From positions 1 through 64,000 of the forward strand of contig NZ_JRJG01000050.1 in assembly GCF_000759435.1 (NCBI RefSeq): a stretch of 64,000 bases of DNA, in the 5' to 3' direction. Shown one piece after another: positions 19,117 through 26,507 of this stretch (position 1 is its first letter; each line of letters begins with the position of its first letter). A program made the position numbers and the translations under genes. The stretch is from Hoeflea sp. BAL378 (GTDB taxonomy: Bacteria > Pseudomonadota > Alphaproteobacteria > Rhizobiales > Rhizobiaceae). The notes under the pieces are model-generated. The model saw nothing but the letters and a program-made list of their open reading frames with translations. It ran no database searches and was not told the DNA's origin.

Positions 19117-19503
19117 ATGAATGTGGGCATTGTCATCGTATCGCATTCACCGCTTGTGGCGGAGGGCGTGGCCGACATGGTCCGCCAGATGGTGGGCGAC
19201 GAGGTGAGGCTGGCCTGGTGCGGCGGCGATCCGTCGGGCGGGCTCGGCACCAGCGTCGAGGCGATCATCCAGGCCATCGACAGGGCCTGGTCCGATGCGG
19301 GCGTGGCCGTTCTCATCGATCTCGGCGGGGCGGAAACCAACACGGAAATGGCCATCGAGTTCATCGGCGAGCCGCGGGCGTCGCTGATCGCCATCTGCAA
19401 TGCGCCCATCGTCGAAGGCGCGATCATGGCGGCAACGGAGGCGTCGGGTGGGGCGTCGCTCGCCGCCGTCGTGGCGACCGCCGAAGAACTGTCGCCGCTC
19501 TGA
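19117..19503 (+). CDS. dhaM: DhaM-type EIIA phosphocarrier (single-domain)
   Basis: 128-residue mannose-type EIIA domain. IVSHSPLVAEG provides the phosphorylated histidine near residue 10, and a DLGGAETNTEM segment is typical of DhaM. In E. coli this domain is fused to HPr and a partial Enzyme I in one DhaM; here it stands alone and is followed by separate HPr and EI genes. It would pass phosphate from HPr to the ADP on DhaL. Confidence 0.9.
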   Translation: MNVGIVIVSHSPLVAEGVADMVRQMVGDEVRLAWCGGDPSGGLGTSVEAIIQAIDRAWSDAGVAVLIDLGGAETNTEMAIEFIGEPRASLIAICNAPIVEGAIMAATEASGGASLAAVVATAEELSPL

Positions 19504-19526
19504 GCCTGCTGAAAGGAACCAGTGAC

Positions 19527-19829
19527 ATGACTGCCATGGCGGTTTCGGACGTGATCATCACCAATGAGGTCGGGCTGCATGCAAGGCCGTCGGTGAAACT
19601 GACAAAACTCGCCAAGTCCTTTCCCTGCCGCGTGGAGATCGCCATGCGGGAAGAGGGGCCGTGGATCGATGCCAAGAGCATCGTCAAGGTGATGGCCGCC
19701 AAGGCGCCCAAGGGAACGCGGTTGTGGCTGCGGGCCCAGGGCGAGCAGTCAACCATGGCGGTGGCCGCGCTGACCGCGCTGGTTGAACGCGGATTTGACG
19801 AAGGCGGCGGCCATGACGGGGCCAGCTAG
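19527..19829 (+). CDS. HPr-family phosphocarrier protein of the dha operon
   Basis: 100-residue HPr. GLHARPS carries the active histidine at about residue 18, and the DAKSIVKVM segment corresponds to the regulatory-serine helix. The start ATG at 19527 follows GAAAGGAACC. Its last 17 bases overlap the Enzyme I gene in another frame. Its position between dhaM and EI indicates it is dedicated to dihydroxyacetone phosphorylation rather than to a general sugar PTS. Confidence 0.92.
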   Translation: MTAMAVSDVIITNEVGLHARPSVKLTKLAKSFPCRVEIAMREEGPWIDAKSIVKVMAAKAPKGTRLWLRAQGEQSTMAVAALTALVERGFDEGGGHDGAS

Positions 19830-21420
19830 GATTTCGGGGCAGGGCGCCAGCGCCGGCTTTGCCCGCGGGCCGGTCCACCTGGCGCGCCGGGGCGGCCGCA
19901 GCTACATCGCCAAATCGACGCCGGAGCAGGAACTGCAGGCGCTGCATCTTGCGGTCGAGACGGCGGCCACTGTCATCGCCTCGGCGATGGGCCAGGTGTC
20001 AGGAGATGCGGCCGATATCCTCGAATTCCAGCTTGCCATGCTGGAGGATGGTTCCTTCACCGAAGCTGCTGCCGGGATCATTTCCTCTGGGGCCACCGCC
20101 CCTGTGGCGTGGACGGTGGTGCTGGATGCCGAGATCGCCGGTTACCAGGCGTCGGAGGACGCCTCCTTCGCGGCCCGGTCGGCGGACCTCGCCGACATCC
20201 GCGACAATGTCCTGTCGGCCCTGTCGGGCGACAGCGCAGCGACAATCCCGCCCGGCGTCATCCATGTCGACGAGGACATCGCCCCGACGCGGTTTCTGGC
20301 CCATGACTGGAGCACGGGCGGCGGCCTGGTGCTGCGCCGGGGCAGCGTGGCCAGCCATGTGGCGATGCTGGCGCGGGCGCGCGGCGTGCCGATGATCGTC
20401 GGCATCGGCGACGGCGCGATCGCCGACGCCGCGGAGGCCCTGCTGGATGGGCAGGCGGGCGAGCTGCTGGTCTCTCCCGATCCTGTGCAGATTGCCGCGT
20501 TCAACGATCGCCGCAGCCTCAGCCAGGCGCTTCAGCGGGATGCGGATGCGGTTGCATCCGACCCCGCCGTCACGCGGGACGGCGAGACGGTCGCGGTGCT
20601 TGTCAACATTGCCGATCCGGACGATGTCGACCGGATCCCCATCGTTCATGTCGACGGCGTCGGACTGATGCGGACCGAGTTCCTGTTTGGCGGCGAGCGT
20701 GGCCTGCCGGACGAGGACACGCAGCTTGCCGCCTATCGCAAGGTGCTCGCCTGGGCGGAGGGCAAGCCGGTGACGATCCGCACCCTCGACGCAGGCGGCG
20801 ACAAGCCGGTCGCGGGCTATACGATCCCGGAAGACAATCCGTTTCTCGGCATGCGGGGTATCCGCCTGTCTCTGGCAAGGCCGGAGGTGTTCCGGGTGCA
20901 GATCCGGGCGCTGCTCAGGGCAGCTCCATACGGGGCGCTCAAGGTGATGCTGCCGATGGTCTCGATCCCGGGCGAAATCGCCCAGGCGCAGGCGATGTTT
21001 GCCGAAGAGGCGGCCGATCTGGCAGGCGCGGGCGTAATCCATAGGATGCCCGAGATCGGCATCATGGTCGAAGTTCCCTCGGTGGCGGTCACGCCGGACC
21101 GTTTCGCCGGCGCGGCGTTCTTCTCGATCGGATCGAACGATCTGACCCAGTATGTGCTGGCGGCGTCGCGGGACAACACGAGGCTCGGCGCGCTTGGCTC
21201 GATCGATGATCCCGCAGTGCTGAGGCTGATCGCCAATGTGACGCGTTTCGGCGCGGAGAACGGCGTTGAAACCAGCCTGTGCGGCGATGCCGCCAGCGAT
21301 CCGGAGATGACTAGCGTCTTGCTCGGGGCCGGACTGCGCCGGCTTTCGGTGGCGCCGGCGCGGGTGGCGGTGGTCAAGGCGGCGGTGCGGCGCTTCGTGC
21401 GCGGGGAGCAGCCCGGATGA
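19813..21420 (+). CDS. ptsI: Phosphoenolpyruvate-protein phosphotransferase (Enzyme I) of the dha operon
   Basis: 535-residue full Enzyme I. The phosphohistidine region GSVASHVAMLARA is present, as is the PEP-binding domain with RTLDAGGDKP, NPFLGMRGIR, GSNDLTQY and the catalytic CGDAASD loop. Unlike E. coli DhaM, which has only an EI N-terminal part and still needs the general Enzyme I, this protein has the complete PEP-using half. The operon can therefore charge itself from PEP. The start ATG at 19813 follows AAGGCGG and overlaps the HPr end. Its stop overlaps the next start (ATGA). Confidence 0.92.
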   Translation: MTGPARISGQGASAGFARGPVHLARRGGRSYIAKSTPEQELQALHLAVETAATVIASAMGQVSGDAADILEFQLAMLEDGSFTEAAAGIISSGATAPVAWTVVLDAEIAGYQASEDASFAARSADLADIRDNVLSALSGDSAATIPPGVIHVDEDIAPTRFLAHDWSTGGGLVLRRGSVASHVAMLARARGVPMIVGIGDGAIADAAEALLDGQAGELLVSPDPVQIAAFNDRRSLSQALQRDADAVASDPAVTRDGETVAVLVNIADPDDVDRIPIVHVDGVGLMRTEFLFGGERGLPDEDTQLAAYRKVLAWAEGKPVTIRTLDAGGDKPVAGYTIPEDNPFLGMRGIRLSLARPEVFRVQIRALLRAAPYGALKVMLPMVSIPGEIAQAQAMFAEEAADLAGAGVIHRMPEIGIMVEVPSVAVTPDRFAGAAFFSIGSNDLTQYVLAASRDNTRLGALGSIDDPAVLRLIANVTRFGAENGVETSLCGDAASDPEMTSVLLGAGLRRLSVAPARVAVVKAAVRRFVRGEQPG

Positions 21421-21839
21421 AACCGCACACCGGCGAAGAGGCGATCCGCGCCTACAAGCAGAAACTGGCCTCGATCGTCGACAGGCGCCCGTCGGGCACG
21501 CGCCAGCGGCTGGCGGATGCGCTCGGCAAGAACCGCAGCTTCGTGACCCAGATCACCAGCCCCAGCTACCTCACGCCCTTGCCGGCGCGGCATCTCCCGG
21601 TGATCTTTTCGGTTTGCCATTTGAGCCAGGCGGACCAGCAGGAGTTTCTGGCGCTCTATCACGCGGCGCATCCGGGACGGGTGGCACGGTCGCCGGCCGG
21701 CCGGCGGACGCGGCAACTGACCGTCACCGCGCCGGATCTCGGCAGCGAGGAGCGCAACCGCATGTTCGACCAGGCGGTCGCGGATTTCATCCACCGCATG
21801 GGTGCGATGTTCGGCAGCGAAGCGGACGAGGAGGCCTGA
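21417..21839 (+). CDS. Small HTH protein in dha operon, likely regulator
   Basis: 140 residues, no confident family name. The N-terminal half contains a helix-turn-helix-like stretch (TRQRLADALGKNRSFVTQI, about 29-47), followed by an Arg-rich linker and an acidic, helical C-terminus. It is translationally coupled to Enzyme I by an ATGA overlap and sits 21 bases before dhaK. Its position suggests a regulator of the dha operon, perhaps through the inverted repeat at 18360-18387. This is inference; it could act elsewhere. Confidence 0.7.
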   Translation: MKPHTGEEAIRAYKQKLASIVDRRPSGTRQRLADALGKNRSFVTQITSPSYLTPLPARHLPVIFSVCHLSQADQQEFLALYHAAHPGRVARSPAGRRTRQLTVTAPDLGSEERNRMFDQAVADFIHRMGAMFGSEADEEA

Positions 21840-21860
21840 CGGCCACGAAGGGAGGACAGC

Positions 21861-22862
21861 ATGAAGAAACTGATGAATGGGGCCGAGACGATCCTGGCCG
21901 AAAGCCTTGCCGGTTTCGCCGCCGCGCATGAGGACATCGTGGTGCTGGATCCGTCCGGCAAGTTTGTCCGCCGCAGGGACCTCAGGACCGGCAAGGTCGC
22001 GCTGATTTCCGGCGGCGGCTCCGGCCATGAGCCGCTGCACGCGGGACTGGTCGGCTTGGGCATGCTCGACGCCGCCTGTCCCGGCCAGGTGTTCACCTCG
22101 CCCACGCCCGACCAGATGCTGGAGGCGGCGCAGGCTGTCGAGGGCGGTGCGGGCGTGCTGTTCATCGTCAAGAACTATGAGGGCGATGTCATGAATTTCG
22201 ACATGGCCGCCGAGATGCTCACGGACATGACGGGCATCGAGGTCATGCAGCTCGTCACCAATGACGACATCGCGGTCGAGGATTCGCTGTTCACCACCGG
22301 ACGCCGGGGCGTGGCGGGAACCCTCGTGGTCGAGAAGATCGTCGGCGCCGCGGCGGAGCAGGGAGTGGGGCTTGCCGATCTCGTGGCGCTGGGCGAGCGG
22401 GTCAACCGGCAGTGCAGATCCTTCGGCGTGGCGCTGATCAGTTGCACGGTGCCGGCCGCGGGCAAGCCGACCTTCGAGCTCGGACCCGGCGACATGGAGT
22501 TCGGCGTGGGCATCCATGGCGAACCCGGCCGCCGTCGGGCGCCGCTCGCCAGCGCCGACGAGATCGCCACGGAGATCTGCGAAGGGATCGTCAAGGAATT
22601 CGGCGATGTCAAAGGCCGGAAAGCGCTGTTGTTCGTCAACGGCTTTGGCGGCACGCCGCTGATGGAGCTCTATGTGATGCACAACAGTGCGCGGCGGATC
22701 TTCGAGGCCCACGGGCTGACCATCGCCCGGTCGCTGACCGGATCCTACGTCACCTCGCTCGACATGGCCGGCTGCTCGATCACGCTGACGCTGATGGACG
22801 ACGACATGCTCGCGCTGTGGGATGCCCCGGTGCGGACGGCTGCCCTCAGATGGGGCGTCTAG
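21861..22862 (+). CDS. dhaK: Dihydroxyacetone kinase subunit DhaK
   Basis: 333-residue substrate-binding subunit. SGGGSGHEPLHAG binds the substrate edge, and H219 in GVGIHGEPGR corresponds to the histidine that forms a covalent hemiaminal with dihydroxyacetone. The product is dihydroxyacetone phosphate, feeding glycolysis. The start ATG at 21861 follows GGGAGGA. Last gene of the operon; full length for the family (about 330-356). Confidence 0.94.
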   Translation: MKKLMNGAETILAESLAGFAAAHEDIVVLDPSGKFVRRRDLRTGKVALISGGGSGHEPLHAGLVGLGMLDAACPGQVFTSPTPDQMLEAAQAVEGGAGVLFIVKNYEGDVMNFDMAAEMLTDMTGIEVMQLVTNDDIAVEDSLFTTGRRGVAGTLVVEKIVGAAAEQGVGLADLVALGERVNRQCRSFGVALISCTVPAAGKPTFELGPGDMEFGVGIHGEPGRRRAPLASADEIATEICEGIVKEFGDVKGRKALLFVNGFGGTPLMELYVMHNSARRIFEAHGLTIARSLTGSYVTSLDMAGCSITLTLMDDDMLALWDAPVRTAALRWGV

Positions 22863-22924
22863 GCCGAGGGTGAGCGCGTCCGGGTGGCGCGCTCGTAAGC
22901 CCCCGGTCGGAAAACATGGCAAAC

Positions 22925-22938
22925 TTGATATTCATCAA
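22925..22938 (+). promoter_or_regulatory. Perfect FNR/FixK box
   Basis: TTGAT-ATTC-ATCAA, an exact match to the consensus of FNR/FixK oxygen-responsive activators, centred about 87 bases before the next start codon. A class II promoter would begin transcription near 22973. The three following genes would then form an operon induced at low oxygen. Confidence 0.65.
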
Positions 22939-23018
22939 GGAAACGACCTCGCCGATCAGTCATCTTCCTGAGGGAAATCAGGGAGTTTTGAGGGCTTCGA
23001 AGCCGTCAAGGATTGTGC

Positions 23019-23711
23019 ATGCTGAGCCTGGCCGGGGACAAATATCACCTTTCGCGTTCAACGCTGCTGCGTCTCACATCGGCCATCGGCAGCGCCGCCG
23101 TGTTCGGACTGCTGGCGGCGCCGGTGCTTCAGGGCGCCTATTGGCCCTCCGCCTTCGCTTTGGCCTTCATCTACGGATTCTTCTTTGTCGGCGGCACCGG
23201 CTACCGGATCCTCATCGCGGTGGCGCTGCGGGATGGGTCGCGCAAGGCCTCCGCGTCCTGGTCGGGCGCCACCACGGCTTCGGCCCTGGCCGCTCTGGTG
23301 GCCGCATTGCTGCTCCAGCTCCAAAGCGGGCAAGCGGCCTTGCTCGTGCTCGCCGCCTATGCTGTGGCGATCAACATTGCCTACATCCCGGTCAAGTTCG
23401 CCTGCGTTGAGGCAGGCTGCTGCCATGCCCATCGGCGCGACCCGGTCATCATTCGAAATCATGATCTGCGCCATGTCGAGATCATAGCAAGCGCCGTCGT
23501 GCTTGCGCTGGCAACGGCGGCGTTGTGGGCAGGGGCGACCGGCCTGGCCGCTTGTCTCGGCGTGGGCGGGCATCTGGCGATCCGGCTTCTGTCGCGCTGG
23601 TCGCGCGAGCGCATGCCCGGCGCCGGTCTTCAAGACGAAGTCAAGGGACAGGAACTCGTACCGCTGGGGCTGGTCCTTGCCGCGGCCTTATGGATGACGG
23701 CGCCATACTGA
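23019..23711 (+). CDS. Lgt-like small multi-pass membrane protein
   Basis: 230 residues with about five to six hydrophobic segments. The segment at 126-139 (K-F-A-C-V-E-A-G-C-C-H-A-H-R) followed by RHVEIIAS resembles the GCCxGR / QLxEA region of short prolipoprotein diacylglyceryl transferase (Lgt) relatives. The similarity is weak and the usual catalytic arginine context is altered. The start ATG at 23019 follows AAGGA. First gene downstream of an FNR/FixK box, followed 24 bases later by a small lipoprotein gene. A role in acylating or handling those lipoproteins is a hypothesis. The cysteine/histidine cluster could alternatively bind metal or heme. Confidence 0.6.
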   Translation: MLSLAGDKYHLSRSTLLRLTSAIGSAAVFGLLAAPVLQGAYWPSAFALAFIYGFFFVGGTGYRILIAVALRDGSRKASASWSGATTASALAALVAALLLQLQSGQAALLVLAAYAVAINIAYIPVKFACVEAGCCHAHRRDPVIIRNHDLRHVEIIASAVVLALATAALWAGATGLAACLGVGGHLAIRLLSRWSRERMPGAGLQDEVKGQELVPLGLVLAAALWMTAPY

Positions 23712-23735
23712 ATCTTATTCACAAAGGAGAAAAGC

Positions 23736-23987
23736 ATGAAGACCCACTCAGACAACGAAACTGTCGACCGCTCCCGCCTCAAGCTGCTTGGCGTGCTGGC
23801 TGCGGCAGGCGCATCCGGTGGCTGTAACGCCACGGAACACGGCCGGACAATCGTGGGCGATCATGTCGCGCGGACAGTCGAGGCGAAAAATCCGTTCTCG
23901 ACCCTTCGTGGCGTCCAGTCGAAGCCCCTGCCGAGGACAGAGCCCGCAGGCGGTGAAGGCGGCGGCGGGGGCGGAGGTTCGCATTAA
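23736..23987 (+). CDS. Small Gly-tailed putative lipoprotein
   Basis: 83 residues, unrecognised. A basic n-region (DRSRLK) and hydrophobic stretch lead to SGGC with Cys30, a tolerable lipobox, giving a mature lipoprotein of 54 residues. The mature chain is hydrophilic and ends in a Gly-rich tail, GGEGGGGGGGSH. The start ATG at 23736 has a strong AAAGGAG. Codon use fits the genome, and it lies between two same-strand genes with gaps of 24 and 5 bases, so it is probably real. Such short Gly-tailed chains can be substrates or tethers; nothing here proves either. Confidence 0.65.
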   Translation: MKTHSDNETVDRSRLKLLGVLAAAGASGGCNATEHGRTIVGDHVARTVEAKNPFSTLRGVQSKPLPRTEPAGGEGGGGGGGSH

Positions 23988-23992
23988 GCGTC

Positions 23993-25315
23993 ATGTCCAT
24001 GGATCGCCGAACCTTCCTTGCGGCAGCGGGCGCCCTGGCGGCGGCGCCGCTGACCGGGTGCGCCACACAGGAGGCGCCCGGACAGGCCATGGCGGCGCGC
24101 ACCGTCGCGCCGCTCAAGCCGCTGAGCGCCACTTCGGTGTATGTGCCGGGATACATGCCGAACAAGGCGCAATCCGGCGGGGTGCCGCTCAAGGAGAACC
24201 GTTATTTCGCCCGCAACATCTCGGATCCGGAGCGGCCGTTCCGGCTCTTGACCCGGATCGGGATGGATGGCGAGGTCCGGCAGGCGCTGCTGCCCGCCGC
24301 CGCGCATGATGTCGAGATCTCCCCCGATGGTTCGGTGGGCGTGATGTGCGGGTTCGAGGCGACCGACCAGGTTGCCTTCGATCCCGTCACTCTCGATCTC
24401 GCCGCTGTCGCGCCGTCCTTTTCCAAGGGCTGGCGCGGCGGCGGCCATGCCGCTTATCTCGCCACGGGGAAGACCGTGCTGCTGTCGGAGCGCGCGCCCC
24501 ATGAAGGCCTGAGCAATAGCAGGCTGGAGGCGCATCACGGACGCATTACCATCCGCGACACCGATACCTTGAAGATCCGCGGCAGCTATTCCACCCATGG
24601 CATCGACCCGCACGACATCCGGCTGATCGAGGACGACCGCTATCTGGTCATCGCCAATTACGGGTCCCTGCCGAACGCCAGTTCCGGCAAGCTGGATGTC
24701 CCGCGCCATGTGCACGAGGCCTGCGTCACCATCCTCGACATGAATGACGGCAAGCTCGTCGACAAGCGCGTCACCGATCGCCGCCGCACGGAGCTCAGGC
24801 ACCTGGCGGCCGGCAAGCTCGACCGGATCTTTGCCATCCAGGCGCGGCTCGGCAGCGAGGCCGATCTGGCGCGCGAACTCGAGCCTGACCGCGAGGCCCA
24901 GGACGAGGACATCACCTCCGAGCCCGGCATGTCCTACATGTCGGCGGCAACGCTGAAAATGGCGAGGGGGCGAGCGCCGCGCAGCATGGGAAGCCGCGGC
25001 GACATCGCCGAGATGCGCCACGGCCTGTCGATCCGCTATGACGCGCGCCACGACCAGGCCATCGCCAGCTATCCGAGCGCGCACCGGGTGATGGTGTTCG
25101 ACGGGGCCTCGGGCGCGGTGCTGCAGTCCATCGACACGCGCAAGATGGGCCTTCGCTTTCCCTGCGGCATCACGCTCCTGCCCGACGGGGTGCATTATGC
25201 CGTGACCGGGTACTGGGAGAATCTGTTCGTGTTCGAACGCGGCAGCCACCGGCTCAACCGCGAGGCGTGCCTCTATCCGACCTTCTTCGGCCACAGCCAC
25301 ATCACCGCCGCCTGA
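23993..25315 (+). CDS. Tat-type lipoprotein, DUF1513 beta-propeller
   Basis: 440 residues. The N-terminus has twin arginines (DRRTFLAAAG) and the lipobox LTGC with Cys23, so it is likely exported folded by Tat and lipid-anchored. The body resembles the DUF1513 seven-bladed propeller proteins, with repeated blades and motifs such as DVEISPDGSVGV and GIDPHDIRLIEDDRYLVIANYG. DUF1513 proteins have no settled function and often occur with iron-uptake proteins, none of which is present here. It starts 5 bases after the small lipoprotein, so the two are coupled. Confidence 0.8.
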   Translation: MSMDRRTFLAAAGALAAAPLTGCATQEAPGQAMAARTVAPLKPLSATSVYVPGYMPNKAQSGGVPLKENRYFARNISDPERPFRLLTRIGMDGEVRQALLPAAAHDVEISPDGSVGVMCGFEATDQVAFDPVTLDLAAVAPSFSKGWRGGGHAAYLATGKTVLLSERAPHEGLSNSRLEAHHGRITIRDTDTLKIRGSYSTHGIDPHDIRLIEDDRYLVIANYGSLPNASSGKLDVPRHVHEACVTILDMNDGKLVDKRVTDRRRTELRHLAAGKLDRIFAIQARLGSEADLARELEPDREAQDEDITSEPGMSYMSAATLKMARGRAPRSMGSRGDIAEMRHGLSIRYDARHDQAIASYPSAHRVMVFDGASGAVLQSIDTRKMGLRFPCGITLLPDGVHYAVTGYWENLFVFERGSHRLNREACLYPTFFGHSHITAA

Positions 25316-25469
25316 GCGTCGTGCCTGCCCAGCGAGCGGAAACATTTCCTGCCACATGATTGTGCAAAGGCCTGTCGAGGCCTGTTGCCAAGGACCTCGG
25401 CGCGTTTTATCATTTGGTCAAAAATAAGACGGGTTCAGTTCACATCATCGTCCAACAGGAGCGTCAGCC

Positions 25470-26507
25470 ATGACCAAGACGACTACAGCCGGCCGCCTCA
25501 CTCTTCTCAGCCGTCGCCAGGTGCTGGCCGGAACGGCCGCGGCTGCGGCAGCCCTTTCCATGCCCGGCTTTCTCACCCGCGCCCGCGCCGAAGGGCCGGT
25601 GAAGGTGGCCGCGATCTACACCGTGCCGGTGGAGCAGCAATGGGTGAGCCGCATCCACAAGGCGGCCAATGCGGCGGTCGAACGCGGCGACATCGAGTAT
25701 GTCTTCTCCGAAAACACCTCCAACAACGACTATGAGCGCGTCATGCGCGAATATGCCGAGGCCGGGCACGACCTGATCGTCGGCGAGGTCTTCGGCGTCG
25801 AGGACGCCGCCCGGATGGTGGCAGCGGACTATCCGGAAACCGCCTTCCTGATGGGCTCGAGCTTCCTGCCCAAGGACGACGCGCCGAACTTCGCGGTGTT
25901 CGACAACTATATCCAGGACGCGTCCTACCTGTCCGGAATCATCGCCGGCGCGATGACGAAGTCCAAGAACATCGGCATGGTCGGCGGGTTCCCGATCCCC
26001 GAGGTCAACCGGCTGATGCATGCCTTCATGGCGGGCGTCAAGGAAACCGCGCCGGACGCCAAGTTCCAGGTGGCCTTCATCGGCTCCTGGTTCGATCCGC
26101 CGAAGGCCAAGGAGACCGCCTTCGCCCAGATCGACGGCGGCGCCGACATTCTCTATGCCGAGCGCTTTGGCGTGTCCGACGCCGCCAAGGAGAAGGGCGT
26201 GCTGGCGATCGGCAACGTGATCGACACCCAGGCCGATTATCCCGACACCGTGGTGGCCTCGGCGCTGTGGCATTTCGAGCCGACGCTCGATCACGCCATC
26301 GAGATGGTCAAGGCCGGCACCTTCAAGGCCGAGAACTACGGCGTCTATTCCTTCATGAAGGAGGGCGGCTCTTCGCTCGCGCCGCTCGGAACCTTCGAAG
26401 GCAAGGTCCCCGAAGAGGCGCTCAAGCTGGTCGCCGAACGCGAGGCGGCGATCAAGGACGGCTCCTTCATGGTCGAGATCAACGACGAAGAACCCAAGTC
26501 CAACTGA
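25470..26507 (+). CDS. BMP-family ABC transporter substrate-binding protein
   Basis: 345-residue basic-membrane-protein (PnrA-like) binding protein. The signal has Arg-Arg (SRRQVLAG) and a hydrophobic stretch ending near ARAEG, so it could be Tat or Sec dependent. The mature fold shows the BMP hallmarks NIGMVGGFPIPEVNR and the NVIDTQ region. Family members bind nucleosides. Its stop overlaps the ATPase start (TGATG). With the downstream deaminase the probable cargo is a nucleoside or nucleobase. Confidence 0.9.
   Translation: MTKTTTAGRLTLLSRRQVLAGTAAAAAALSMPGFLTRARAEGPVKVAAIYTVPVEQQWVSRIHKAANAAVERGDIEYVFSENTSNNDYERVMREYAEAGHDLIVGEVFGVEDAARMVAADYPETAFLMGSSFLPKDDAPNFAVFDNYIQDASYLSGIIAGAMTKSKNIGMVGGFPIPEVNRLMHAFMAGVKETAPDAKFQVAFIGSWFDPPKAKETAFAQIDGGADILYAERFGVSDAAKEKGVLAIGNVIDTQADYPDTVVASALWHFEPTLDHAIEMVKAGTFKAENYGVYSFMKEGGSSLAPLGTFEGKVPEEALKLVAEREAAIKDGSFMVEINDEEPKSN

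Noticed and set aside
25405-25440. TTTGGTCAAAA-type partial palindrome before the BMP binding-protein gene
   Set aside because: Arms are not exactly complementary and no clear -35/-10 pair accompanies it; too weak to list as an operator.
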